64,000 nt of DNA from Lachnospiraceae bacterium MC2017 (GCA_000701625.1 JNJK01000012.1:1-64000); one strand, 5' to 3'. Shown: positions 34,872 to 44,070, numbered from the stretch's first letter. A program made the numbers and translations. The notes: a model not told the origin generated them from the sequence alone.

Positions 34872-35579
34872 TCAGCGCTTTTTCTTCTGCTTTTCTTTTT
34901 CTTCCTGTTCGAGATGATAATAAATACCGAGTTCCTGATTGTCAATGTGCATCTTGATGATCTCAACAGCAGTATTATTTTCACCTATTTCAAATGCATC
35001 ACAGATAGCTTCGTGTTCATCGATCAGATGTCTATGATCCTTTGTATCTTTAAGATACTCATAATTATAACGGAAAAGCTGCTCCTTAAGATGCTGAAGG
35101 ATTTCTGTGATACGCTCGTTTCCGGAATCCTTAGCGATAGCTTCATGGAAAATAAAGTCTGTATCAGCGATCGCAACAACATCCTTGCTCTCTACAGCTT
35201 CTCTGAACTTTGCATTGAGCTGACGAAGTTCTGCGAGCTGTGCCTTTGTAATATGGCTGCAAGCTGCGTTGACTGTAAATGTCTCAAGAGTACGTCTTGC
35301 CTCGAGCATATCCTCAAGCTGCTTATTATCGATACTTGCTACATGAGCACCACGACGCGGCAGAAGAACTGCAAGACCTTCCTGCTCAAGCATACGGATT
35401 GCTTCACGTACCGGTGTACGGGAAACACCAAGTCTCTCAGCCAGTGCCACTTCCATCAGTCTCTCACCCGGCTTCAGCTCACCATGAAGGATCTGAAGTC
35501 TGAGCTGATTGAACACGGTATCTCTTAACGGAAGAAATGCCTCATTCTGTTTGTCCTGATACGTTGAATAATTACTCAT
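34872..35579 (-). CDS. GntR-family (FadR subgroup) transcriptional regulator
   Basis: The 235 residues have a GntR winged HTH (LKPGERLMEVALAERLGVSR, then TPVREAIRMLEQEGLAVLL) and an all-helical FCD ligand-binding domain (DFIFHEAIAKDSGNERI, plus His residues further on). Such proteins sense carboxylates or sugar acids. GGGGAG precedes ATG 35579. The Lys-rich C-terminus (KEKQKKKR) is unusual. Targets cannot be inferred from the ispE and DUF1934 neighbours. Confidence 0.93.
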   Translation of the reverse strand: MSNYSTYQDKQNEAFLPLRDTVFNQLRLQILHGELKPGERLMEVALAERLGVSRTPVREAIRMLEQEGLAVLLPRRGAHVASIDNKQLEDMLEARRTLETFTVNAACSHITKAQLAELRQLNAKFREAVESKDVVAIADTDFIFHEAIAKDSGNERITEILQHLKEQLFRYNYEYLKDTKDHRHLIDEHEAICDAFEIGENNTAVEIIKMHIDNQELGIYYHLEQEEKEKQKKKR

Positions 35580-35636
35580 TTCTGTAGCTCCCCTTTTCTG
35601 TATTGTTTTCCCGGTTCACACCGGACTCCGATGGTT

Positions 35637-36506
35637 TCAGATATTGCTTATTGTCTCCGTCTGTATAACCGCTGCATCCGGAAATTCGGCCTTTGCTGCC
35701 TTTGCAGCCTCTGCCAATCTATCTTTATTTCCAAAGAGCGCAAATACGGTCGATCCGCTTCCGCTCATCAGAACACCATCCGCTCCTTCTCTCTGAAGAA
35801 ATTTCTTTATCTCACCGATTACCGGCACCTTTGGGATAGTAACATCCTCAAGCACATTGCCAAGCAGGCGGCAAACGCTGTCATAGTCGTCTGTCCTGAT
35901 AGCTGTCAGGATGCCATCAATGTCAGGATGATAAATATGATCGCTTCTATCATAGTCGCGATATACTTCCTGCGTAGATGCGCCTTCCGGAGGCTTAACC
36001 AGCAGCACACCACATTCTCTGAACGGCGGATCCACCTCTGTAAGTCTCTCTCCGATACCTTCAGCAAGTTTTGTGCCTCCGACAATGCAGTACGGAACAT
36101 CGGCTCCGAGACGCACGCCTCTTTCCATAAGTTCTTCTGAAGTAAGTCCAAGACCAAATATTTCATTTACCGCTCTGAGAACGGCAGCCGCATCTGTGCT
36201 TCCACCCGCAAGCCCCGCCTCTGCCGGGATATCCTTTTCAATGGTTATATCAATACCATCTTCAATATGAAATTCTTCAGCCAGCAATGCTGCCGCACGA
36301 TATGCGAGATTATGTTTATCGTCCGGAATATCCGCATTGTCTGTATGCGTTTGTATGCCGGATCTCCCGGGTACCGTCTCTACTGTCACAATATCGCAGA
36401 GCTTTAATGTCTGCATGACCATACGAAGCAGATGATAACCGTCTCCTTCGCGCAAGCCGACAATATCAAGTCCCAGATTGATCTTGGCGTATGCTCTCTG
36501 TTTCAA
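35637..36506 (-). CDS. ispE: 4-diphosphocytidyl-2-C-methyl-D-erythritol kinase
   Basis: The GHMP kinase phosphorylates CDP-methylerythritol in the MEP isoprenoid pathway. Motifs: AYAKINLGLDIVG, the phosphate loop IPAEAGLAGGSTDAAAVL, and GVLMSGSGSTVFAL. I place the start at TTG 36506 (MKQRAYAKIN), six bases after GGAG; the ATG at 36512 would overlap that site. First gene of a run with gntR and the DUF1934 gene. Confidence 0.96.
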   Translation of the reverse strand: MKQRAYAKINLGLDIVGLREGDGYHLLRMVMQTLKLCDIVTVETVPGRSGIQTHTDNADIPDDKHNLAYRAAALLAEEFHIEDGIDITIEKDIPAEAGLAGGSTDAAAVLRAVNEIFGLGLTSEELMERGVRLGADVPYCIVGGTKLAEGIGERLTEVDPPFRECGVLLVKPPEGASTQEVYRDYDRSDHIYHPDIDGILTAIRTDDYDSVCRLLGNVLEDVTIPKVPVIGEIKKFLQREGADGVLMSGSGSTVFALFGNKDRLAEAAKAAKAEFPDAAVIQTETISNI

Positions 36507-36704
36507 TACCATCTCCTATATAATCATCTATCCGCATTTTCCCTTACTAATGACACGAATCTCTCACTTCTTGCGAAGCTTACGCAATTCTATCATCGCG
36601 CAAAGTCTTGTATACATTTTGGAGCATTCTTGTATAAAAGTCAATACAATAATCGTTTTTTTTCGTTTAATATTCTCTTAATTTATGGTAGAATCATCCA
36701 AAGC

Positions 36705-36731
36705 AGGGGACAAAAAATGGTGACTATATGA
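36705..36731 (+). promoter_or_regulatory. Four-codon leader ORF coupled to the DHH gene
   Basis: AGGGGA (36705-36710) is six bases from ATG 36717, which opens the frame ATG GTG ACT ATA TGA. Its stop overlaps the DHH gene start (TATGA, ATG 36728). The main ATG is 17 bases from the site, too far for direct use, so termination-reinitiation is likely. An extended -10 (TGGTAGAAT, 36686-36694) lies upstream. Confidence 0.5.
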
Positions 36732-37696
36732 TTCTTGACCAGATAGCAGATAACCTGAGTATAACAATACAGTGTCATGACAATCCAGATGCCGATACTA
36801 TTGCATCTGGATTTGCTCTATATAAGTATTTCATGACACGTGGAAAATACCGTCTAAAGCTTATTTACTCCGGACACGAACAGATAAAAAAGAAAAATCT
36901 TCAGATCATGGTGGAGGAACTGAATATTCCAATAGAATATGTTCCGTCTCCCTACCGTATATCAGGTGTTCTCGTAAATGTAGACTGCCAGTACGGTTCA
37001 GGAAACGTGACTCGTTTCCCGTCTGATAATATCGTGATAATCGATCATCATCAGCCCGGACGACTTCCAAATGGATGCCTTAGAGATATCCGTCCGGAAT
37101 ACGGAAGCTGCTCCACTATCATCTGGAAGCTGCTTTCCGATGCAGGTTTTGACATAAATGCTCATCCGGATCTGTCCACAGCCCTCTATTATGGGCTATA
37201 TACTGATACCGGTGCTTTTGCCGAAATTTACAATCCTCTCGACCGTGAAATGCAGGACACTCTAAACGCCGATTATGATCTGATAAAGCTCATGAATAAC
37301 TCCAACCTCTCCCTTAGAGAGCTGGAGATAGCCGGTCTTGCCATGATACGGGCTATCGTAAATGAAAAATGGCATTTTGCCATCTTAAAAGCCGACGACT
37401 GTGATTCAAATATCCTTGGACTCATAAGCGATATCTGCCTTCAGGTCGATACTATTCATTCGTGTATCGTCTATGCAGAGCATCCTGATTATGTGAAATT
37501 TTCTGTACGTAGCTGCATTAAAGAAGTACTTGCTAATGAACTTGCCGCCTATATCGCAAAGGATATAGGAAACGGCGGCGGTCATACTGATAAAGCCGGT
37601 GGTCTGATAAACCTCACAAAATACAAAGAAATTTTTCCGGATCTTCATTTTGAAGCATTCTTTTCAGAGCGCTACCAAAACTTTTTTTCTGACTAA
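36728..37696 (+). CDS. DHH/DHHA1 phosphoesterase (nanoRNase/pAp-phosphatase-like)
   Basis: The 322 residues hold the DHH motifs QCHDNPDADTIASG, VNVDCQYGSGN, VIIDHHQPG, a short YYGLYTDTGAF and a DHHA1 tail with NGGGHTDKAGG. Members degrade short RNA, pAp or cyclic dinucleotide products with Mn2+. The exact substrate is not readable. The stop codon overlaps that of the convergent PEGA gene (stops at 37694-37696 and 37693-37695). Confidence 0.9.
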   Translation: MILDQIADNLSITIQCHDNPDADTIASGFALYKYFMTRGKYRLKLIYSGHEQIKKKNLQIMVEELNIPIEYVPSPYRISGVLVNVDCQYGSGNVTRFPSDNIVIIDHHQPGRLPNGCLRDIRPEYGSCSTIIWKLLSDAGFDINAHPDLSTALYYGLYTDTGAFAEIYNPLDREMQDTLNADYDLIKLMNNSNLSLRELEIAGLAMIRAIVNEKWHFAILKADDCDSNILGLISDICLQVDTIHSCIVYAEHPDYVKFSVRSCIKEVLANELAAYIAKDIGNGGGHTDKAGGLINLTKYKEIFPDLHFEAFFSERYQNFFSD

Positions 37697-39225
37697 TCGA
37701 TGACAGTCTGTACATCATCGTCATCCTTCTTCTTTTCCTCTTTTAATTCGTTAAAAGAGTAGGATTCATTATCAGTGGTAGTACTTAACGTGATCGTATA
37801 ATTCTTTGTCACATATCCGGTTTTCATAAGGGTCACAACATGAGTTCCCGCACTCTTTACAAAATGGCAGGGCGCAATACCCTTATAAGAACCGTCAAAA
37901 TACACTTCCACACCTTCCGGGCTGTCTATATAGAGCTGGTTGGTAGTGGAGCTTACGGAAGTCGGATCTTCCGGCGTATTTGCCGGAGTATTTGTGTTTC
38001 CCGTCTGTGTATTTCCTGTATTGCTGTTACTTGTCTCAGTTTTTTCTTCCTTCTTCTCCTCTTCTTCCTTTTCGTCGTTCTTTGTGAATTTATCGGGTAA
38101 AGTGGTCGAATCGGGCTTTGCTTCGTGAGCCTCTTTCGTACTTTCCGTTTCTTCTGATGATGCTTCCGACTCCTTTACTTCCTCCAACTGTACATCCAGA
38201 TTTGCCATGGGCGATCCTACACTGATGTATTTGCGGATCGTTACATATCCCTCAGCAAAGATATCCAGTGAATGTATTCCATATTCCAGTTCAACCGGTA
38301 TTGCCGTTGACACCTTTTCTCCGTCTATCCGCACAGTAGGCGCTGCCCCTTGTGGTGTAAATGTAAAGGTGATCTTTCCATACTTTAACAATTCCCCTTT
38401 CAGATCACTTACATCCACGGATACTTCTTTTCCTCTTTGTACGATAACGCTCTTTGTTCCGCCGTATTTATGATATGAAACCATCATTTCATAGCTTCCT
38501 TCCGGCACTTCCACAAGCATATTGTTCTCAACAGGAAGGATTTTTTCTCCAAGCTCTATCCATCCCCCCTGGAATGATTCTGCCCCGCGGATACGTACAT
38601 AACCTACTCCACCATTCTCAATTATGGAATATATGTCGTGATCTATTCCCCGTATCGTCAGGCGGTCACCCTTTTTTATGTCAGAAAACTTTCCGGGATC
38701 ACCGTTTTCAACCACTACCGTCTTGTCCGTTATCCTGTAATTTTTACCATCTGCGGAAAAAACTCCCCGATTCAGATTTATCTCGTAATCTGTAAGATCC
38801 TGTACACAGAAAGTGCCTTTTGTCCCGTTTATTTCCGTCAGTACGCCGGAATGAATGGAAACCACTATATCTACTATATCTCCGGATCTGAGTTCTGCAG
38901 GAACCTGTGCTGCTCCGTACTCATCAAACATCAGAGTTTTTCCATCATATGAAAGCTCGTACTGCTCCGCTGTATCTATTGCTTCAAATACAATTTTTTG
39001 ACGGTTTTCATCAATCTGAAGTATCACTGCCGTGCCACCGGCTTTCAGATCTTCATCCCCCGCTGCCGTAAGTACGCTATTTTCAGAAGCCGCCTCAACC
39101 TGGGTAGTGCCGCCTTTTTTGCAAGCAACAAAAATAAGCGCAGTACAAAGGAGCAGGAAAAGAAGCTGTGCCCTTTTCCGACCCTGAGTAAACTGCGCCC
39201 GGCGTGTTTTTGTCCTTCTCCCCAT
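37693..39225 (-). CDS. PEGA-domain surface lipoprotein
   Basis: The 510-residue protein has a basic head, a hydrophobic stretch and a lipobox-like LIFVAC (Cys near 35). Mixed beta domains follow (residues 60-240), then one or two PEGA-like domains (GAAPTVRIDGEKVSTAIPVE, and near the C-terminus PEGVEVYFDGSYKGIAPCHF), separated by a Ser/Thr/Glu/Asn-rich linker. The C-terminus is acidic and Lys-rich. PEGA domains are found in S-layer and cell-surface proteins; the ligand is unknown. It follows cca by 127 bases. Confidence 0.88.
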   Translation of the reverse strand: MGRRTKTRRAQFTQGRKRAQLLFLLLCTALIFVACKKGGTTQVEAASENSVLTAAGDEDLKAGGTAVILQIDENRQKIVFEAIDTAEQYELSYDGKTLMFDEYGAAQVPAELRSGDIVDIVVSIHSGVLTEINGTKGTFCVQDLTDYEINLNRGVFSADGKNYRITDKTVVVENGDPGKFSDIKKGDRLTIRGIDHDIYSIIENGGVGYVRIRGAESFQGGWIELGEKILPVENNMLVEVPEGSYEMMVSYHKYGGTKSVIVQRGKEVSVDVSDLKGELLKYGKITFTFTPQGAAPTVRIDGEKVSTAIPVELEYGIHSLDIFAEGYVTIRKYISVGSPMANLDVQLEEVKESEASSEETESTKEAHEAKPDSTTLPDKFTKNDEKEEEEKKEEKTETSNSNTGNTQTGNTNTPANTPEDPTSVSSTTNQLYIDSPEGVEVYFDGSYKGIAPCHFVKSAGTHVVTLMKTGYVTKNYTITLSTTTDNESYSFNELKEEKKKDDDDVQTVID

Positions 39226-39352
39226 ATGATCCCCTCTTTTACAGATTCCTCATTCACTTCCCCAAATGAATGAGCATCAATAGCCTGTCCGGCATGACAG
39301 ACTATACCCGAATGTATGCAATAACCATTTATTTTATATTATTGTCTTATTG

Positions 39353-40741
39353 TCATCTAATCAAGTCTTTTGCGAGTGAAATCAGCTTTTGTTTCTCATT
39401 CAATACAGGATCATCTATTACCTTTTCAAGAAGCGAACTAAGAACCTGTCCCATTTCCGGCCCCGGCTTCATTCCGACTTCTTTTATCAGATCTCCACCA
39501 TTAATATCCAGTTCCTTTAGAGATAGACATTCCCCATTTGCTCTGCTCTCCAGGAACATCTCCAGCACCTGCTTTTCATGCTCAAGCTTTTCTTCCTTTA
39601 AGTAATCACTTTGGGCAAGAACGTCACAGTGGTGAACCGCCAGATAAAGAGGAAAGATATCGCTTCCTATCCTGGATGCAGCCTTGCGGACCGCCTTTGC
39701 CTTTGGATCCGGACGATCATCATGAAAACGTACCAGTCTCCGTACGAGATCAATTGTGTGATTATCTTCCTTTAATCTCCGTAAGATATTTTTTGCAATG
39801 CGTTCACCCTTTTCAGCATGCGTATAAAAATGATCCACACCATCTTCATCCGTAACTCGGCAGTCCGGCTTACCTATGTCATGAAGCATCATGGCAAATC
39901 TCAGTATCCTGAAAGTATTTTCATCTTCTTCATATCCGGTTTTCTTAAGAAAAGCGCTAAGCCCCCCATGATCAAGCTCCATCATGGAGCGCACGATATG
40001 ATCACCTACGTTATACAGATGATGAGGATTATTTTGAGGAGTTTCCATGCACTTATCAAATTCAGGCAGAACTATTGCTGTAATACCTGCTTCATACAAT
40101 TCTTTCAGATATTCCGGATGATCTGAAACGATAAGCTTTGTCAACTCATCACGGATACGTTCCTCCGAAATATTTTTAAGAGTGGGCGCAAGCTTTTCCG
40201 CTGCGTTACGTGTGACTTTGTCTATCGAAAAGTCAAGCTGCGCAGCAAAACGAAAAGCCCGCATGATACGAAGAGCGTCTTCTGTAAATCGTTCTTCAGG
40301 ATCTCCTACTGCCCTTATCACCTTTTTTTCCAGATCCTCTGCGCCGTTGAACAGATCTACTAGTCCGGTCCTGTCATTATATGCCATGGCATTGATCGTA
40401 AAATCACGCCGTCTCAGATCTTCCGACAGGTCAGGTGTAAAAGTCACTTCCTTGGGATGACGTGAATCCTCATATTCGCCATCAATACGATATGTAGTGA
40501 CCTCAAACCCCTCTTTTTTTATCATGACAGTAACTGTACCATGCTGGATCCCGGTATCTATAGTCCTGTGAAAGAGAGCTTTTACCTCCTGCGGCTTTGC
40601 ACTGGTAGTTATATCCCAGTCGTTAGGTTTTCTATTCATCATAGAATCACGAACGCAGCCTCCGACGGCAAATGCCTCGAAGCCTGCGTTCTCAATAGTC
40701 TCTATGATAAATCTCACTTTTTCGGGAAGTTCGATCTTCAT
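39353..40741 (-). CDS. cca: CCA tRNA nucleotidyltransferase with HD domain
   Basis: The 462-residue enzyme adds or repairs the 3' CCA of tRNA. The head domain shows VGGCVRDSMM and DWDITTSAKP, then RRDFTINAMAYN; an HD domain (MLHDIGKPDC, then HAEKG) follows in the second half. The length and HD domain fit the long class II form. It begins one base inside the stop of ackA (TAATG), indicating translational coupling. Confidence 0.95.
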   Translation of the reverse strand: MKIELPEKVRFIIETIENAGFEAFAVGGCVRDSMMNRKPNDWDITTSAKPQEVKALFHRTIDTGIQHGTVTVMIKKEGFEVTTYRIDGEYEDSRHPKEVTFTPDLSEDLRRRDFTINAMAYNDRTGLVDLFNGAEDLEKKVIRAVGDPEERFTEDALRIMRAFRFAAQLDFSIDKVTRNAAEKLAPTLKNISEERIRDELTKLIVSDHPEYLKELYEAGITAIVLPEFDKCMETPQNNPHHLYNVGDHIVRSMMELDHGGLSAFLKKTGYEEDENTFRILRFAMMLHDIGKPDCRVTDEDGVDHFYTHAEKGERIAKNILRRLKEDNHTIDLVRRLVRFHDDRPDPKAKAVRKAASRIGSDIFPLYLAVHHCDVLAQSDYLKEEKLEHEKQVLEMFLESRANGECLSLKELDINGGDLIKEVGMKPGPEMGQVLSSLLEKVIDDPVLNEKQKLISLAKDLIR

Positions 40742-41940
40742 TAGCCTCTTACTACTCCTACTGTCTGACGTGCAATTGCAAGTTCCTCGTTTGTCGGTAC
40801 GACCATGAGCTGCACCTTGTCCTCAGGCTTGCTTAAGAAGAACTCCTCACCACGGATCTTATTCATCTCAGGATCAAAGCTTGTTCCGAGCCATCCGAGA
40901 TAACTGCAAATCTTCTCACGAATGGTTGAGTTATTCTCACCGGCACCTGCTGTCATAACTATAGCATCTACTCCCTGCATCTCTGTAGCATAGGCACCGA
41001 TGTACTTTGCAACTCTCAAAGCATATGCGTCGAGAGTAACCTCAGCCTGCTCATTTCCGGATGCTGCTGCCTCAGAAATATCACGGAAATCTGAAGAAAT
41101 ACCGTCTGAAAGACCAAGAACACCTGATTTTTTATTGAGTACATTAAGTACCTCAGGAGCAGACATATTTTCCTTTTCCATAAGATATGTGATAACTGCA
41201 GGATCAAGATCTCCGGAACGTGTACCCATGATAAGACCTTCAAGCGGAGTAAGACCCATTGATGTATCTACACATTTACCATTCTGAACAGCACTTACTG
41301 ATGCACCGTTTCCAAGGTGGCAGATGATGAGCTTAAGATCTGTTATATCCTTTGCAAGCATCTCTGCTGCGCGCTTTGATACATAATCATGACTTGTGCC
41401 GTGGAAACCGTAACGGCGAACCTTATATTTCTTATAGTACTCATAAGGAACCGCATAAAGGTATGACTTTGGCTCCATTGTCTGATGGAATGCTGTATCA
41501 AACACAGCAACCTGCGGTACTCCCGGCATAAGTGCCTGACATGCACGAATACCGATGATATTTGCAGGATTATGAAGAGGTGCCAGATCATTGCACTCTT
41601 CGATTCCCTTGATAACTTCCTCTGTAATGAGTACAGACTTTGTAAATTTCTCACCGCCATGAACTACGCGGTGTCCTACTGCCTCGATCTCGGAAAGAGA
41701 AGATACAACGCCCTCTTCTGGATCGCTTAATTTCTCAAGAACCAGATTAACTGCATCTGTATGATCATTCATCTCAACCCGAGTGCTTGTCTTCGGGCTC
41801 TCACCTCTCTTATACTCAAGGTTGCTGCCATCAATACCGATTCTCTCGCAGAGACCCTTTGCCATTACGAGTTCAGTCTCGGAATCGATAAGCTGATACT
41901 TCAGTGATGAACTTCCACAGTTTATTACAAGAACTTTCAT
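40741..41940 (-). CDS. ackA: Acetate kinase
   Basis: The 399-residue enzyme interconverts acetyl phosphate and acetate with ATP formation, the energy-yielding step of acetate fermentation. The signature VLVINCGSSSLKYQ is at the start, and VFDTAFHQTM and RRYGFHGTSHDYV follow. I use ATG 41940 with GGAGGAG upstream. The usual partner pta is not adjacent; cca is directly downstream. Confidence 0.97.
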   Translation of the reverse strand: MKVLVINCGSSSLKYQLIDSETELVMAKGLCERIGIDGSNLEYKRGESPKTSTRVEMNDHTDAVNLVLEKLSDPEEGVVSSLSEIEAVGHRVVHGGEKFTKSVLITEEVIKGIEECNDLAPLHNPANIIGIRACQALMPGVPQVAVFDTAFHQTMEPKSYLYAVPYEYYKKYKVRRYGFHGTSHDYVSKRAAEMLAKDITDLKLIICHLGNGASVSAVQNGKCVDTSMGLTPLEGLIMGTRSGDLDPAVITYLMEKENMSAPEVLNVLNKKSGVLGLSDGISSDFRDISEAAASGNEQAEVTLDAYALRVAKYIGAYATEMQGVDAIVMTAGAGENNSTIREKICSYLGWLGTSFDPEMNKIRGEEFFLSKPEDKVQLMVVPTNEELAIARQTVGVVRG

Positions 41941-41960
41941 TTCCTTCTCCTCCAATCACT

Positions 41961-41976
41961 AACAACGTTTGTTGTT
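41961..41976 (-). promoter_or_regulatory. Short inverted repeat in the ackA leader
   Basis: AACAAC-GTTT-GTTGTT lies 20 bases upstream of the ackA start. It may be an operator or small hairpin. No further evidence. Confidence 0.3.
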
Positions 41977-42068
41977 ATCTTACTAAATCTTTCTAGACAC
42001 ACTGCTTTGATTTTATCCGTGCGCTACCTTATTGTCAACCTGAAGAAGTCCTTATTTTATGCGACAAA

Positions 42069-42106
42069 AACGGAGATCGTATGTTAATTTTTCAACGATC
42101 TCCGTT
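42069..42106 (-). terminator. Terminator of the pseudouridine synthase gene
   Basis: AACGGAGATCGT (42069-42080) and its exact complement (42095-42106) follow the stop at 42141 on the minus strand; the A-run at 42066-42070 gives U residues. Confidence 0.8.
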
Positions 42107-42140
42107 CCATTTTATGATCTTACTTTTGACTGCAGCATCA

Positions 42141-42875
42141 TTATTTTTGCATGAAATCTATCTCTGATGTATCCAGCACAAATGACATTTCTTTTCCCGA
42201 CACCGGATGACGAAATACCAGTTTTCTTGCTGCCAGACAAAGAGCTCCTCTGTATCCGTCCGGCATCGCTCCGTATTTTCTGTCTCCGATAACCGGAAGT
42301 TCCGCGTGCGAAAGCTGCACCCGTATTTGGTGATGACGCCCGGTCAGTAGATGTATCTTAAGAAGCCTTGCGCCCTTTTCAGAAAAAGGACTATCCGTAT
42401 CAATGACTTCATATTCCAGCTCCGCTTTTTTTGCGTCAGGCGTACCTTCATCTGCCACGCTGCTGGTATTTGTCTTTGCGTCCTTAAGCAAAAAATCCGT
42501 AAGGCGTACGCTTTTTCCTATTGTAAAACTGTTACTTCTTTTTTCTTCCGGAAGCACTAGTGCCATATATTCTTTATACATGTCACCCTTCTTCATTTGT
42601 TCCGAAAGAGCCGCTGCGGACTTACTGTTTTTTGCCAATACCAGTATTCCCTCTACCGGCTGATCAAGCCTGTGCACCAATGCTATCCACGGTGCTTTTC
42701 CTTGCTTTCCGGAATTTTCTGCGCGCTGCTTCTCCGCGAGATAATTCTTTGCGAGACTTACACAATCCTGTTCTCCGATCCGTCTCGTCTCGGATGCCAC
42801 ACCTGCATTCTTATGAATCACGAGGATATCCTTATCCTCAAATATTACTCTTAATTTGTTTCTATTAAATCTCAT
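42141..42875 (-). CDS. RluA-family pseudouridine synthase
   Basis: The 244 residues comprise only the catalytic domain: DILVIHKNAGV, the catalytic VHRLDQPVEGILVLAKN and GRHHQIRVQLSHAELPVIGD. There is no S4 domain. The family isomerises uridines in rRNA or tRNA; the site cannot be predicted. The family usually has HRLDxxTSG, and here it is HRLDQPVEG, a variation seen in some Lachnospiraceae. No good ribosome-binding site precedes ATG 42875. Confidence 0.92.
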   Translation of the reverse strand: MRFNRNKLRVIFEDKDILVIHKNAGVASETRRIGEQDCVSLAKNYLAEKQRAENSGKQGKAPWIALVHRLDQPVEGILVLAKNSKSAAALSEQMKKGDMYKEYMALVLPEEKRSNSFTIGKSVRLTDFLLKDAKTNTSSVADEGTPDAKKAELEYEVIDTDSPFSEKGARLLKIHLLTGRHHQIRVQLSHAELPVIGDRKYGAMPDGYRGALCLAARKLVFRHPVSGKEMSFVLDTSEIDFMQK

Positions 42876-42935
42876 TTTTACTTAATATTGCAACTACTCA
42901 GCCTCAAGCACTCAGAGATGTTCTCAAAAATCGTA

Positions 42936-43072
42936 ACTGTTCACACGTAAACGGAGCATTTACTGCGGAGTTTACGACAAAGAAAGATGAATAGCCATTG
43001 GATTTTGCCATCGACGAAGTCGATTTTATTGCAAAATCCGTTACGTGAGCGAGCTGTAAGCGAGTGAACAGT
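42936..43072 (-). repeat. Dispersed repeat family 1, copy B (complete, with terminal inverted repeats)
   Basis: The ends ACTGTTCAC (42936-42944) and GTGAACAGT (43064-43072) are exact complements. Inside are two more paired segments: GTAAAC/GTTTAC (42947, 42970) and GGATTTTGC/GCAAAATCC (43000-43008, 43031-43039) with an inner ATCGAC/GTCGAT. A 26-base run (43031-43056) recurs at 355-380 on the other strand. Size (137 bp), terminal repeats and lack of coding suggest a MITE-like or REP-like element. Confidence 0.75.
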
Positions 43073-43081
43073 AACCAAAAA

Positions 43082-43930
43082 TCACTTAATGTTTACATAA
43101 GTCGAGTTTCCAATTTTTGTAAGTTCCAGTGAATTGAACTGAACCAGGAATTTACTGAGTTTAGGAGAGCCATAATTACGGGTATCAAAATCCGGATATC
43201 TGCGCTGCAGACTGTTTCCAAGACTTGAAATATTCATACCGTTTTCATCATCATTTGCAGTGATGATCTGACGGATAGCCTTCTCGATCGTAGATAGCTT
43301 TGTAAGATTACTCTGCGGCTTTTCTACATCCTTTTCCGCAGCAGCTTCTGCCTTCCCTGACTCAGGCACTTTCTGAGCGTTTTTCCTGACAGTTGTACGG
43401 GTTGATACCCTTTTTGTCGTCTTTCCCTTACCGGTCTTAGCGCTATCCTTTTCCTGTGTCTTCGATATTTCCTTTTCTTTTTCCTGATTCTGCTCTCTGT
43501 ACAGCACATCCAGCATCTTGAAGGAGTCACACGCCTTTATCAATGCTGAAGGAGTCTTACTTTCTCCCATTCCGACTACGGTCTTGCCCTCTTCCTTTAG
43601 GGCCGCCGCAAGCCGGGTAAAGTCAGAGTCGCTGGACACAAGACAAAATCCATCAACATTATTGTTATATAATATCTTCATTGCGTCGATTATGAGAGCC
43701 GAATCGGATGAATTTTTACCAAATGTATTATTGAACTGCTGCATCGGAATGATCGAATTCTCAAGTAACAGCTTTCTCCAGGATGCACTCGCAGGCTGCG
43801 TCCAGTCCCCATAGGCTCGCTTTATCGTGAGATCCCCATAGTTACTCGCCTCATCCATAATAAGTCCCACATATTTCTGTGAGACATTCTCTATATCAAT
43901 CAAAACAGCAAATCTCTTTACCTCAGACAC
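43082..43930 (-). CDS. NYN/PIN-like ribonuclease with OST-HTH domain
   Basis: The start is GTG 43930 with GGGGAGA upstream. Residues about 5-145 are a NYN (LabA-like) PIN-fold domain with Asp residues in AVLIDIENVS, SSDSALIIDAMKIL and LVSSDSDFTRLA. A Lys/Thr-rich linker leads to a C-terminal OST-HTH/LOTUS domain (about 205-280: TIEKAIRQIITANDDENGM). NYN domains are Mg2+-dependent RNases and OST-HTH domains bind RNA or partner proteins, so an RNA-processing role is inferred. Such NYN-plus-OST-HTH proteins are known in bacteria, but mostly uncharacterised. Confidence 0.9.
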   Translation of the reverse strand: MSEVKRFAVLIDIENVSQKYVGLIMDEASNYGDLTIKRAYGDWTQPASASWRKLLLENSIIPMQQFNNTFGKNSSDSALIIDAMKILYNNNVDGFCLVSSDSDFTRLAAALKEEGKTVVGMGESKTPSALIKACDSFKMLDVLYREQNQEKEKEISKTQEKDSAKTGKGKTTKRVSTRTTVRKNAQKVPESGKAEAAAEKDVEKPQSNLTKLSTIEKAIRQIITANDDENGMNISSLGNSLQRRYPDFDTRNYGSPKLSKFLVQFNSLELTKIGNSTYVNIK

Positions 43931-43969
43931 GGATTCTCCCCTTTTTTATATAATGACAACTTAATGATG

Positions 43970-44070
43970 TCACGTTGTAAATACGCAGGATTCTTGTTCG
44001 AGAGTGCGTATCTCAAAGTCGAAGGCGTAGTGGGCTACGTCGAGACTTTTAGATACGTGCTCTCGGACAA
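43970..44070 (-). repeat. Structured element family 2, copy 2 (after a response-regulator gene)
   Basis: A 77-nt imperfect hairpin (43994-44070; arms include CGAGAG/CTCTCG, CGTATCT/AGATACG and AAAGTC/GACTTT) surrounds the core CGTAG-CCCA-CTACG on the minus strand. It begins 16 bases after the stop of the response regulator at 44086. Core and downstream bases (CTACGCCTTCG, then GCACTCTC.AACAAG..TCCTG) match the copy at 18359-18466. Confidence 0.7.

Noticed and set aside
40741-41940. pta-ackA operon
   Set aside because: No phosphotransacetylase gene is next to ackA; neighbours are cca and, upstream, an intergenic gap followed by the terminator of the RluA-type gene.
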